Shown: positions 34,964 through 44,374 of the stretch, piece after piece
How positions within the stretch are numbered: the stretch's first letter is position 1
How the letters are laid out: every line of letters starts with the position of its first letter
Source of the DNA: JAIBDK01 sp965261915
Lineage (GTDB): Bacteria > Pseudomonadota > Gammaproteobacteria > Arenicellales > Poriferihabitantaceae
Length of the DNA: 64,000 nucleotides
Assembly (NCBI GenBank): GCA_965261915.1
Contig: CBDHDW010000013.1
Location: forward strand, 2,542,001 to 2,606,000
Direction of reading: 5' to 3'
Notes under the pieces: generated by a model
The model's input: only the letters and a program-made list of their open reading frames with translations
The model's database searches: none
What the model was told of the DNA's origin: nothing
Translations under genes and position numbers: made by a program

Positions 34964-37846
34964 TTATTTGGAAGCGTAAAATGTCGTTGCGTCGAACACG
35001 CGAGCGCAGGCCGCAGCGGCATCGGTTTGGGCGGTTTTCAGTGTTCTGGCGAGGCTATCGAAATCTGAATTATCAGTCAAATCTGCCAAGGTCTGGCGTA
35101 GTTTCTCATTGGCACTGGCCAGATCAAAAGGCGGATCAAGCGCGGTGCATTCGATTTGTTGCAGGCAGGTTTGTAGCGAAAGAGCTGCGTCGAGGTTGCT
35201 TGCCTCGGTTGGGGTCATCCAGCCCATATCCGCCAATGGGTAGAGGATTTCACGCGCTGGGCGACCGCCGCCCATGCCGTTGAAAAGTCCACCTGTCTGA
35301 GCAAAAAATTCGATTTCCATCAGACCGCCCAACGTGTGCTTCAACGACCACGGATTGAGGCGGTCTTGGCGATGGGCCTTGAGTAGACGGGCGCGCATCT
35401 CGCGGGTTTCCTCGATAACACGGGGGTCACCCTTGCGTCCTAAAAGCACGGTATCAATAACCTGGGAGATGTCTTCGGTAAGGCTTTCCCCGCCAAAAAT
35501 CAACCGTGCGCGAGAGAGACCAAGGTGTTCCCAAACCCATGCTTGCTGGGCTTGATAATATTTAAAAGAGGCTAACGAGACCGCAATCGGACCTTGCCGA
35601 CCTGACGGACGTAGACGCATGTCGACCTCATAGAGTCGCCCTTCGGCGGTGGGGGCGGATAGGGCTGAAATTAGCAACTGGGTCAGCCGCAGGTAATAAG
35701 TGGAAGAGGGCAACGGCCGCGGCCCATTCGACATTTCGTCTTTAGAAGCATCGTAGATAGTGATGAGGTCAATATCTGATTTCGCCGTCATCTCGCGTGT
35801 TCCGAGTTTACCCATCGCAATCACCGCCATGCCACGCCCTGGCGGAGGACCATGACGTAAGGTAAAGTCCTCTATCACGAACGGCATGAGGCCACGCAGC
35901 ACCGTCTCAGCGATAGAAGAGAAGGCATTGCCCGCCTCGACCATATCGATAGTCCCGCGCAGTATCTGGACGCCCGCACGAAACTTAAGTTCGCGCGCCC
36001 ATCGTCGAGTAATGTCAAGTACGCGCTCAAAATCTGTGGTATCACCGATCCAGATGTGGAGGTCTACCTCAAGCCAATCCTGCTGAGGAAATTTGTCAGA
36101 GAAATCGCTCTCGAGGAGGGCATCAAGTGCCTGTGGCGCCCGTCCCAAATGCGCTGCAAGGCTGGGCGCGGTGGCAAGAATGTCGACCACGAGTTTGAGC
36201 AGAGGCGGATTTGCTTTGAATAGTGAGAACACCTGGACACCTGTGGGCAAACCTGAAAGGAAGCGGTCAAATTCGATAATAGCGTCATCGGGGCTGTCGA
36301 CCTGCCCGAACAGATTAACAAGATCAACTTCAAGCGTTGCATAAATCCGCCGCGCACGATCAGAGCGTGTTGCGGCGACCTCGCCCGAACGCCAGCTGCG
36401 TATCATACGGCAGGCATCTTTGGGGCGTTCGAACCCACACGCGGCAAGGGTATGCTCATCGGTCTCGGCTGTGTTCGTTTGGGTGGCTCGACTCTTGACG
36501 GCATCAAAAAAACATTCGATGACACTGTGCACAGTAGCGAGGCGCTCAGTGACATCAGTCTCCCATGCCTTTTGATCGGACCACCCGTCGAGTGCGACAA
36601 CGCGGGCGCGGGTATCCTCATTGACAGGAATCGTTTGAGTTTGAGCGTCCGCAACCATTTGGAGGCGGTGTTCCAGATTTCTGTGAGCAATATATGCTTC
36701 TGAGAGTGTGACACACATTTCCGCGCGAATTATCCCTTCGTCACGCAGTGCGGCAAGAGCGCCGAGGGTGGTAGGATCGCGCAAACCTGGCAGACGACCA
36801 CCCATGATGAGTTGTTGTGTCTGTGTAAAAAACTCTATCTCGCGGATGCCACCTGGCCCGAGTTTTATGTTGTAACCTGGGAGCCTTGCGGGATGGAAAT
36901 TGCCTTTGTTCTGTCGAATTTTGCGGCGTATATCTTCGATGTCTTGAATTGCTGCAAAATCCGTATCGCGGTGCCAGATGAAGGTAGACAGGCGGTCAAG
37001 ATAGGCGCGGCCAGCGACTATGTCGCCAGCTGCTGGACGCGCCTTGATATGCGCGGCGCGCTCCCAAGTGCGACCAACGGAATAGTAGTAGCGTTCTGCT
37101 TCCTCCATAGAAAGGCAAACTGGAGTGACCGACGGGGAGGGACGCAAGCGCAGATCAGTGCGAAAGACATATCCATCTGGTGTCCGTTCCGAAAGCGCCT
37201 TCGTGAGTTGGCGCGTGACATGGATGTAGCGCGCCTTGGCCTCACTAAAAACGGTGTCGTCGAGTCGGTCCTGATCGAACAGGCAGATCAGATCAATGTC
37301 GGAAGAATAGTTAAGTTCTCGGGCGCCCATCTTTCCCATTGCAAGGACGCAAATGCCAGCCCCGCTGGATATGTCTTCCTCGGTCATACCGGGTATTTTC
37401 CCCAGTGCAATCTCGTTCGTCACAAGCCAGCGCAGCGCTGTCTCGGTCAGGGTCTCGGCAACATCCGTAAGTGCACGGGTTACGTTCCCAAGATCCCATG
37501 CGCCACCGAGATCGGCTAATGCAATGAAGAGTGCCGCACGCGCCTTCGCGAGGCGAAGCGCCGAGAGCAGACCGGGCCAGTCGGCGCTTCGCCCAGCCTC
37601 CTTCGCGACAGTAAGAAGACAATCCAGCACCTCATTTTCGGGTTGCTCGACCGCCACAGCCAGCCAGTCGCCGTGGCGGTTGAGCAACCCGGCAAGAAAT
37701 GGACTTGAACCCGCAGTGCCGTGTACGAGGTCACCAAGCGCACCCGTACAGAGTGCGTCGTGCAAGCCACTAGCCACATCAGTTGCCAGAGTATTGTCGT
37801 ACGAAATGGGTGCGCAGGTTGTACTGGTAGCTAAACTATCACTCAT
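34964..37846 (-). CDS. glnE: Glutamine synthetase adenylyltransferase / adenylyl-removing enzyme
   Basis: A 960-residue bifunctional nucleotidyltransferase. The adenylyl-removing half has AMGKMGARELNYSSDIDLIC near 170-190 (G-S/x-D-x-D motif); the adenylylating half has AMGKLGTREMTAKSDIDLIT near 680-700, with PGGIREIEFFTQTQQL and GGLMEIEFFAQTGG as the paired regulatory blocks. It would control glutamine synthetase in response to PII. The length equals that of E. coli GlnE, with no frameshift. The wording of motifs and its linkage to amtB and a STAS/SpoIIE operon look alphaproteobacterial; a gammaproteobacterial host should have its own glnE elsewhere. Confidence 0.95.
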   Translation of the reverse strand: MSDSLATSTTCAPISYDNTLATDVASGLHDALCTGALGDLVHGTAGSSPFLAGLLNRHGDWLAVAVEQPENEVLDCLLTVAKEAGRSADWPGLLSALRLAKARAALFIALADLGGAWDLGNVTRALTDVAETLTETALRWLVTNEIALGKIPGMTEEDISSGAGICVLAMGKMGARELNYSSDIDLICLFDQDRLDDTVFSEAKARYIHVTRQLTKALSERTPDGYVFRTDLRLRPSPSVTPVCLSMEEAERYYYSVGRTWERAAHIKARPAAGDIVAGRAYLDRLSTFIWHRDTDFAAIQDIEDIRRKIRQNKGNFHPARLPGYNIKLGPGGIREIEFFTQTQQLIMGGRLPGLRDPTTLGALAALRDEGIIRAEMCVTLSEAYIAHRNLEHRLQMVADAQTQTIPVNEDTRARVVALDGWSDQKAWETDVTERLATVHSVIECFFDAVKSRATQTNTAETDEHTLAACGFERPKDACRMIRSWRSGEVAATRSDRARRIYATLEVDLVNLFGQVDSPDDAIIEFDRFLSGLPTGVQVFSLFKANPPLLKLVVDILATAPSLAAHLGRAPQALDALLESDFSDKFPQQDWLEVDLHIWIGDTTDFERVLDITRRWARELKFRAGVQILRGTIDMVEAGNAFSSIAETVLRGLMPFVIEDFTLRHGPPPGRGMAVIAMGKLGTREMTAKSDIDLITIYDASKDEMSNGPRPLPSSTYYLRLTQLLISALSAPTAEGRLYEVDMRLRPSGRQGPIAVSLASFKYYQAQQAWVWEHLGLSRARLIFGGESLTEDISQVIDTVLLGRKGDPRVIEETREMRARLLKAHRQDRLNPWSLKHTLGGLMEIEFFAQTGGLFNGMGGGRPAREILYPLADMGWMTPTEASNLDAALSLQTCLQQIECTALDPPFDLASANEKLRQTLADLTDNSDFDSLARTLKTAQTDAAAACARVFDATTFYASK

Positions 37847-37948
37847 CGTTCGTTTGCTTTCGTATTAAAAAAGTAGTTCACGTTTCAACTTCATCCTCAG
37901 GAGCTTTCCGAGGGCCACAAGTACAGATGGATCAGGCCGTTGGTGCAA

Positions 37949-39331
37949 TCAGATATCGGGGTCGGGAATTACAACAAATTCAGGATACGCCTCAATACCG
38001 AGTTCCACCACATCTTGCCCCAAATTTTCCGCCTGTTCGGATATACGGAGACCTATAATTTTACCTATAGCAAACCAAACAGCGCTTGAGATCACTAAAA
38101 CAAAGAGTCCAATAGCCAATATACCGTATATCTGCGTAATGAGATTTCCATTGCCAGTGATGCACACGGCCAAAGTTCCCCAGATACCTGCAAATAGATG
38201 GGCCGGTACAGCCCCAACGACATCATCAATTCGCATCTTTTCCATGGCCTTCGAACCCGCGACAGCAATGACCCCCCCTACGCCCCCGATCACAATGGCC
38301 CAATAATGTTCGACCAGATCAGGCCCCGCAGTGATGGAAACCAACCCCGCGATGGCACCATTGAGCGTTGTAACAAGGTCGATACGACCGAGAATGGGTT
38401 TTGACACACAAAGAGCGGCTAAAACCCCAGCCGCTGCAGCGATATTCGTGTTGGCAAGAATGTTGCCGATCACAACCAAGTCGGCTACTGAGCTTGATGA
38501 AAGCTGGGACCCGGCGTTAAAGCCAAACCAACCAAACCAGAGGATAAAGACACCGAGTGTTACAATTGGAACATTGGAAGGTGGCGTTTGCCTGACTGAA
38601 CCGTCCTCCGGAAACTTACCCCTTCTTGCACCAAGCATAATTGCACCCGTTAGTGCAGCCCAACCACCAGTAGAATGGACGATTGTGGAGCCCGCAAAAT
38701 CTTTAAATCCAATCTGATCGAGCCAGCCTCCACCCCATGTCCACGCACCCACCACAGGATAAATTAAAGCGGTCAGGATAAGCACAAATAAGAAGAACGA
38801 CCACAATTTTATACGCTCAGCCAAGGTGCCTGAAATAATAGAGGCGGTGGTCGCGACAAAAACCATCTGGAAGAACCAATTCGACATTGTTGAGTGGCCA
38901 ACCTTGGTGACAGCCGCCTTCGCCTCGGATACACCCTCTAAAAGCAATACTTCATTTGGACTTGTGCCGTAAAATAACCCGACAGATCCGAACCAGCCAC
39001 CCGGCTCGACACCGACATACATGATGTTATAGCCGATGAAAAAATAGGCTAGGCTCGCTATAGAGTAAAGGCCGATATTTTTGAGGCAGATAACAGATAC
39101 ATTTTTTGTGCGCACGGATCCAGCCTCGAGCATAGTGAACCCGGCACACATCCACATCACAAGCACTCCCCAAATAATAAAAGCAAACGTATTGAACACA
39201 AATTCCATTTCGCCGTGGGCTGCTGCATGCGCAGGCTGGGACATAATCCCCGACAGAACAGCGGCCAAGACCACGCACACCATCGCTCTCCAGATGGAAC
39301 ACCCTAAACCTCTAAAACTGTTTATAATCAT
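37949..39331 (-). CDS. amtB: Ammonium transporter
   Basis: A 460-residue Amt/Rh channel. The signal peptide (MSQPAHAAAHG cleavage region near 30-40) is followed by 11 TM segments. Visible motifs: MWMCAGFTMLEAGSVRTKN (first TM signature), the NWFFQMVFVATTASIISGTL segment, DFAGSTIVHSTGGWAALTGA with the twin-histidine first His, and LFAGIWGTLAVCI with the second His region (PAHLFAG). It normally pairs with glnK; none is present between it and glnE, which lies 102 bp downstream. IS1380 copy 1 inserted 86 bp upstream of the start and may have displaced promoter elements. Confidence 0.95.
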   Translation of the reverse strand: MIINSFRGLGCSIWRAMVCVVLAAVLSGIMSQPAHAAAHGEMEFVFNTFAFIIWGVLVMWMCAGFTMLEAGSVRTKNVSVICLKNIGLYSIASLAYFFIGYNIMYVGVEPGGWFGSVGLFYGTSPNEVLLLEGVSEAKAAVTKVGHSTMSNWFFQMVFVATTASIISGTLAERIKLWSFFLFVLILTALIYPVVGAWTWGGGWLDQIGFKDFAGSTIVHSTGGWAALTGAIMLGARRGKFPEDGSVRQTPPSNVPIVTLGVFILWFGWFGFNAGSQLSSSSVADLVVIGNILANTNIAAAAGVLAALCVSKPILGRIDLVTTLNGAIAGLVSITAGPDLVEHYWAIVIGGVGGVIAVAGSKAMEKMRIDDVVGAVPAHLFAGIWGTLAVCITGNGNLITQIYGILAIGLFVLVISSAVWFAIGKIIGLRISEQAENLGQDVVELGIEAYPEFVVIPDPDI

Positions 39332-39416
39332 TATGTTTAATACCCGTATTTCCTGCGTAATTTAGTTTGATGCCATTTTGCACAAAACGGCGGCCATTAT
39401 CAAGGACTGGGTTCAA

Positions 39417-41065
39417 CCCAAATCCCCAGATAGAGTAGCATCAGCGCTTCAAGGCTCGGTGAATCCCTCTTTCAAGCCTTGTGGCTGGCCATTACAGCAA
39501 ATTATGGTGGCTAGTGCCGAGAGGTTTACTCAAAAACCGCTTTCGGTGCATTATCAGTGCTAAATCGGCTATTTTTGACGCACCTGTCCTGCAGAAGCCG
39601 TTATTCTTGTTCTATGTCGGGTTAAATGGGCGGCGCTTCAAACTCCTTCAGTGCCAGCAGCACTCGTTCCAGTAGTAGTCGGTGGTTTTCCCGCATTTTT
39701 ACCAAGAGTTGACGTCCCGTCCTGACCACTTTTGCCGCGATGGCGTACAGCCGCCAGCGCAGTGTTATCGCACGATGCTGGGACAACTCCCCCGGCAGCA
39801 ACTGACGCATGAGGGCACATAGATTGCAGGAGAGTGCGGAGATTAAAAAGTACAGCACATTGGCAGCAAAATCTGAACACGGCAGGGTGTCACCGCCAAA
39901 ATCCCGCTTCAGTTCCTTAATCCGGTTCTCGCTATCCTCGGCACGTTGATTGTACCAGTGAACAATCTCGCTATCGCTAAGGCTATCCCGATTAGTGGCA
40001 ATCGCACGATAAATATAAGCACCTGAGTTTATTTCCTCTGAACTGTTTTCTGAGTTATCTGATGAATCTAAATCCAGACTCGCCTGGCCGGTAACGGCTG
40101 TTCTCTGAATGATAAGGGTGAAGGGTTTTTCATACTCACCGATGCAGAAACTGGTGCGGTAGGTATCCTGACCATTGACCGCTTTGCCTTTTTTATCCAG
40201 CAAAGGCTGCCAGTCCGAAGCGCTTGCCGCTGCTATCTGCGCGCGCAGTGCGGCGCTGGTCTTGGCGCGAATGGCATACTCGATACCCTGCTTATCACAA
40301 TACTCAATGACTTTTGTTTGGTAGCCGGCGGCGTCAATACGCAGCGCCTTCACGGTACAGTCTTCCGGGAGCGACTGCTGGCATTGCTGGATAAACGGCT
40401 TATTATCTTTCGCTGGCGGCACATTGCCTTGACGGAAATCCACGGCCACGATCTGCCCGGTTTCCGCAATATGCCCGACCATCGGCATAAAGCCCTTGTT
40501 CTTGTTGTAAGTCCACCGTGCACCCTCTTTGTGAGCAATAATTTCAGTGGCATCAATGTCCAGTGTGACTTCCTTACAGCGATGCAAGGCTACCTTCAAT
40601 AAGGCTTTATTCACCTTTACCCAGGCAGCCTGGATTTGCGGCTGGCTTCCCATTCGCCTGAGCCAATCTCCAATCGTGGTCGCCTGGGGAAGTTTCTTGA
40701 GATCCAGCACGGTGCGCAGTGCTTCATCATCCTGAAGGTTGCGAACCTCATCCAGGTGAAAACTGCCTTCATGCTGCATCAGGATGAGGGTCTTGATGAA
40801 CTCCGAGGGCTTATACCCACGATTGCTTTTAGGCTGGGGGAAGTGCTTGTCGATTCGCTCAGACAGGTTCAGGGAGTCCATTAGTTGAGCAATCGCCAAT
40901 AAACCGGCACGAGAGGTGAGTAAATCGTTCGTTGTATCGAGTTTGTAGGGTAGAATAGTCATCAGCCTTGAGCTGTGCACCCATTGGGTGATGGTGGGTT
41001 TAAGAGCAAACCATTATACAGCCAAGGCTTCCTGCGTTTAAGAGATTTCTATCTGGGGATTGGGG
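39417..41065 (-). mobile_element. IS1380-family element, copy 1
   Basis: Ends CCCAAATCCCCAGATAGA (39417) and TCTATCTGGGGATTGGGG (41065) are inverted. TTCAA flanks both sides (39412-39416 and 41066-41070), a clean 5-bp target duplication. It holds one transposase and is about 1.65 kb. The second copy, at 52275-53924, is in the opposite orientation. Confidence 0.95.
39622..40962 (-). CDS. IS1380-family transposase, copy 1
   Basis: A 446-residue DDE transposase starting at MTILPYKLDTTNDLLTSRAG, with AAGG six bases upstream of the ATG; a GTG six codons earlier is less likely. Landmarks: VTLDIDATEIIAHKEGARWT near 135 (first D), ALRIDAAGYQTKVIEYCDKQ near 210 (second D) and HWYNQRAEDSENRIKELKRD near 340 (E region). 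It differs from copy 2 by about five residues, such as E for A after IIAHK. Both frames are intact. Confidence 0.94.
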   Translation of the reverse strand: MTILPYKLDTTNDLLTSRAGLLAIAQLMDSLNLSERIDKHFPQPKSNRGYKPSEFIKTLILMQHEGSFHLDEVRNLQDDEALRTVLDLKKLPQATTIGDWLRRMGSQPQIQAAWVKVNKALLKVALHRCKEVTLDIDATEIIAHKEGARWTYNKNKGFMPMVGHIAETGQIVAVDFRQGNVPPAKDNKPFIQQCQQSLPEDCTVKALRIDAAGYQTKVIEYCDKQGIEYAIRAKTSAALRAQIAAASASDWQPLLDKKGKAVNGQDTYRTSFCIGEYEKPFTLIIQRTAVTGQASLDLDSSDNSENSSEEINSGAYIYRAIATNRDSLSDSEIVHWYNQRAEDSENRIKELKRDFGGDTLPCSDFAANVLYFLISALSCNLCALMRQLLPGELSQHRAITLRWRLYAIAAKVVRTGRQLLVKMRENHRLLLERVLLALKEFEAPPI

Positions 41066-41077
41066 TTCAACTGGTCG

Positions 41078-41780
41078 ATCTGAACCGCCCCTTGTTTGTC
41101 GGAGGGTAAAACTCTGGGAGAATTCCCCTTATGGAACAGCAGAAGAAATTACCGCCCTATAGCGCTGAATTTCGCGATTGAGCCAATGTGTAATGTTTTG
41201 CCCATTGCCCCTCAACATATTACCGCAGGATAGCGATTCTGCATGATCCAAGCCCAGGTTCTGATCGCAGCAAGAAAGATAAACAGAATTGCGACGATAG
41301 CGAAGGCCTTTGGAAAAAAAACCGTTCTGTCTATGGCGCGAAGACGGTTTGGCATGTGCTATGTCGAGAGGGTAAGACTATCGCAGGTTGTACGGTTGAA
41401 CGCCTTATGAAACAGATGGGAATACAAGGGGTTGTCCCCCGTGACAAGAAAGTCATCACAACCAACCCTGACACCTCTCAAACGTGTCCTGGTGACAAAG
41501 TGAACCGTGTGTTTACAGCCAATGCTCCAAACCAACTTTGGGTGCCGACTTTACCTACGTCTCAACATGGATGGGTATGATTTATGTCGCCTTTGTGATT
41601 GATGTCTTTTGCTCGCAAAATTGTGGGCTGGCGGGTCTCAAAGTCAATGACAACAGAGTTTGTTTTGGATGGGTTGATTGGTTCAACAGTGAACGCTTGC
41701 TCGAAGCTATCGGATATATCACACCAGACGAAGCCGAGGAGAAATACTATGCAAACTTGAAAACTCTTGAAGGGTCCCGC
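41078..41780 (+). pseudogene. IS3-family (second type) element relic
   Basis: A terminus-like TGAACCGCCCC at 41078 is followed by an orfA start (MEQQKKLPPYSAEFRD, stop at 41181) and scattered orfB pieces in different frames: CREGKTIAGCTVERLMKQMG near 41358, ANAPNQLWV and ADFTYVSTWMGMIYVAFVID near 41540-41600, and VDWFNSERLLEAIGYITPDE near 41680. The middle of orfB and the right end are lost. It runs into the 3' end of the kdgD relic near 41778. Confidence 0.85.
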
Positions 41781-42531
41781 TCCATGATCTTCAAACCTGC
41801 TTTTATTATTGATACAGAATACCCTGGTGCCAGATTACGAATATCCTGAAATGGATAAAAGAAGTCAACCAGCAGTTTATTTATCATAAATCGATTTTTT
41901 GAGCGCATCGCCTTATAGAATTTCAATGCCATTTCCGGCACAAAGTTAAAAACCGCAGAAGAATAAGTGGTGACACCAATAGCATCATAGGCTTCAGCAA
42001 ACATCTCATGGGTCGGCATACCACCAACATAAGAAAGACGATCCCCACAACGCGCTATAATTTCACGCACCAAGTTAATATTGCCAGTACCATCCTTAAA
42101 TCCGATGAGGTTTGGACAAGATTCCACTAATCTTAAAACCGTAGAGGAATTGGCAATCGAATTAGCTCGATTATAAATTATCACGCCGATATCAACGGCA
42201 TCACAAACCGTCTTTATGTGATGGTATAACCCGTCTTGTGTGGCACCGATAAGATAATGTGGGAGAAGTAAAATACCATCAGCACCCGCCACCTGTACTT
42301 GAGTTGCAATTTCCACAGCCATTTTAGTTCCATAACCACACCCTGCAATAATAGGAACATCACCGGCAACTGCTGTTGCCGCGCTGACCACCTGTGGTAT
42401 TTCAGAGAGCAACAGTGAAAACAATTCCCCCCCTCCCCCCCCCCTTATTAAATTCCAGGTCATCATCAAAGTGTAACTGGAAACGAAAGCAGACCGGAGC
42501 TGATTACCTTTTTTAATTCTTGGGGGTGCAT
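41775..42531 (-). pseudogene. kdgD: 5-dehydro-4-deoxyglucarate dehydratase, degraded
   Basis: Starts at ATG 42531 (MHPQELKKVISSGLLSFPVT), 39 bp after the KGSADH stop. After two lost bases near 42475 the frame continues as HFDDDLEFNK, then about 20 residues are missing and replaced by a G-rich tract (42427-42444, G10 A G7 on the coding strand). From GELFSLLLSEI it is a good DapA-family protein: VPIIAGCGYGTKMAVEIA, GVIIYNRANSI with the catalytic Tyr, and LIGFKDGTGNINLVREI with the Schiff-base Lys. The end is cut by the IS3 relic after KAGLKIMERDP. The active form dehydrates 5-keto-4-deoxyglucarate to alpha-ketoglutarate semialdehyde, the substrate of the adjacent enzyme. Confidence 0.9.
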
Positions 42532-42570
42532 TTTGATCTTGCTATCTTGTGGGTTATTCGAGTATTTGTG

Positions 42571-44079
42571 TTAAGCAATTGGCTTTATCTCTTCGGGTAG
42601 AAGTGCCGCCGGAAAATTTTGATAGGCAACCGGTCTTAACCAGCGCACAATCGCTAAGCTACCAACCGAAGTTGCGCGCACATCTGTGCTACTCGGATAG
42701 GGCCCGCCGTGCATCATGGCATCACAAACCTCCACACCTGTCGGGAGACCGTTGCATAGCACCCGACCTGCTTTTTCTTCCAAGATAATCGCAAGTTTTT
42801 TCGCTGCCAGCATGTCTGCGTCATCCATTTGAATGGTGGCAGTTAACTGTCCATCAAGGGCTTCTGCCATCGCTAGGATTTGCGTCATATCATCACACTC
42901 AACAATAATTCCCGCAGGTCCAAAAATTTCTTGTCGTAATTTTGGCGTGTCTATCCACACTTTAGAATCAATACTAAATACGCTGGGTAAGGCATGCCGA
43001 TCACCAACACTGCCTATAAAAAGTGCTTGTGCTAATTTTCGCCACACTTGAATTCCGTCTTTATAGGTTTGACAAATAGTGTCGGTTAACATTTTTTGTT
43101 TGACTGTGTTTTGCAAAACCGAAACAGCAACGGCTTTGAATTGCTCAGCTCGCCGCCCTTTAATCACAAACACAACACCTGGGTTGGTGCAAAATTGACC
43201 ACAGCCCATAACTAAAGAATTAGCCCAACCCTCCGCTATGGATTCAATTTTTTTATTCGCTGCCTGCTCTAATATAAAAACAGGATTGATTGAGCCCATT
43301 TCCCCATAAAAGGGAATAGGGTGAGCGCGACCATGACAAATATCATAGAGAATTCTGCCTGCTTTCAAAGAGCCGGTAAATCCTACGGCTTTAATCGCAG
43401 GATGCTTTGCCAGAGCCTGCCCCACAACTTTGCCAGAACCTTGCAACATTTGAAATGTTGCTGCCGGCATTTGATGTTTTTGCATGGCTTTACTGATGGC
43501 TTGAGCCACCCACTCTGAGGTGCCAGCATGGGCCCCATGCCCCTTGACAATAACCGGACAGCCTGCGGCTAAAGCTGAAGCGGTATCACCACCTGCTACC
43601 GAAAAAGCCAGCGGGAAGTTTGATGCCCCAAATACGACCACTGGACCTATTGCTTTATGCGTTAAGCGAATATCTACCCTCGGCAGGGGTTAGCGATCAG
43701 GTATCGCCTCGGTAATTCTTGCATCCAAGCAATCTCCTTTTTCCAGCAAATCAGCAAACATTTTTAACTGCCCAGTGGTGCGACTTCGCTCTCCTTCAAG
43801 ACGCACTGCTGGCAAGCCTGTTTCCAACTGTGCAGCTGCGGTAATCTCATCTCCCAAAACATCAATTTCATCAGCAATCGATCTTAAAAATACGGCACGC
43901 TTTGTCCGCGGCATGGATGAATAGCCACGAAAATCCGTGCTTGCACTGCTCGCGGTTTCATCCACCTGTTTTTCATCTGCCTGAGCAAACTCAATACCTT
44001 CTAAATCAACGCTGCTTATAGTCTCAGAAGACCCTACCCAGTTACCATTAATCAAGTTTTTACCAGTTAATTTTGTCAT
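42571..44079 (-). pseudogene. Alpha-ketoglutaric semialdehyde dehydrogenase, one in-frame stop
   Basis: A full-length 503-codon aldehyde dehydrogenase frame, broken only by TAA at 43690-43692, where the family has a lysine in P-D-R-K-P-L-P-R. Upstream: MTKLTGKNLINGNWVGSSET and ETGLPAVRLEGERSRTTGQL. Downstream: GPVVVFGASNFPLAFSVAGG (cofactor), GGDTASALAAGCPVIVKGHG, the catalytic glutamate region FYGEMGSINPV and the nucleophile in GQFCTNPGV. This is the KGSADH branch of ALDHs that makes alpha-ketoglutarate in glucarate, hydroxyproline or pentose degradation. Apart from the stop, every catalytic residue is kept, so the loss is recent or the stop is read through. A reinitiated product from 43641 would lack the N-terminus. 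Confidence 0.92.
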
Positions 44080-44103
44080 TTTTTCACTTGTTATCCAGTT
44101 TCA

Positions 44104-44207
44104 TTACTTTGGTTTGTTGCACCAGGTTTGATAATCATTTTTAACATCATCATTGGTACAAGGGTAAAGACCGATTATTGATCGACCCTGTAATACTTCT
44201 TCATTAA
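44104..44207 (-). pseudogene. C-terminal fragment of an unrecognised gene
   Basis: An open stretch of about 34 codons ending in TAA at 44104 and reading EEVLQGRSIIGLYPCTNDDV then KNDYQTWCNKPK. It lies directly upstream of the KGSADH gene, so it may be the tail of another gene of the same sugar-acid pathway. It is cut at 44208 by the IS5-family relic. I do not recognise the family. Confidence 0.3.
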
Positions 44208-44373
44208 GAGACCTTTGCATAAATCTACCCAGGGCAGCGTTAAAATGGTGAAAAGATGTTCATTCACTAAACGCTTGAGCACTAAACCATGAGGATACCG
44301 TCACATGTCTTGGAAACAAACCGCCCAATACTCGTTTGCAGATGCCCTTCTAATTGAGCATAAAGCATTGTCT
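44208..44373 (+). mobile_element. IS5-family element, 5' relic interrupted by IS630
   Basis: Begins with GAGACCTTTGCATAA, the same terminus as the MITE at 20661-20809. A transposase starts at ATG 44305 (MSWKQTAQYSFADALLIEHK), typical of IS5-family proteins, and is cut after 23 codons by IS630 copy C. The remainder does not reappear on the far side of IS630, so it was deleted. Confidence 0.8.
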
Positions 44374-44374
44374 A

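Noticed and set aside
39380..39397. Possible sigma-54 promoter upstream of amtB (TGGCCGCCGTTTTGTGC on the minus strand)
   Set aside because: The -24 TGGC is present but the -12 element is TTGT instead of TTGC, and no NtrC site is evident. IS1380 has also disturbed the region.
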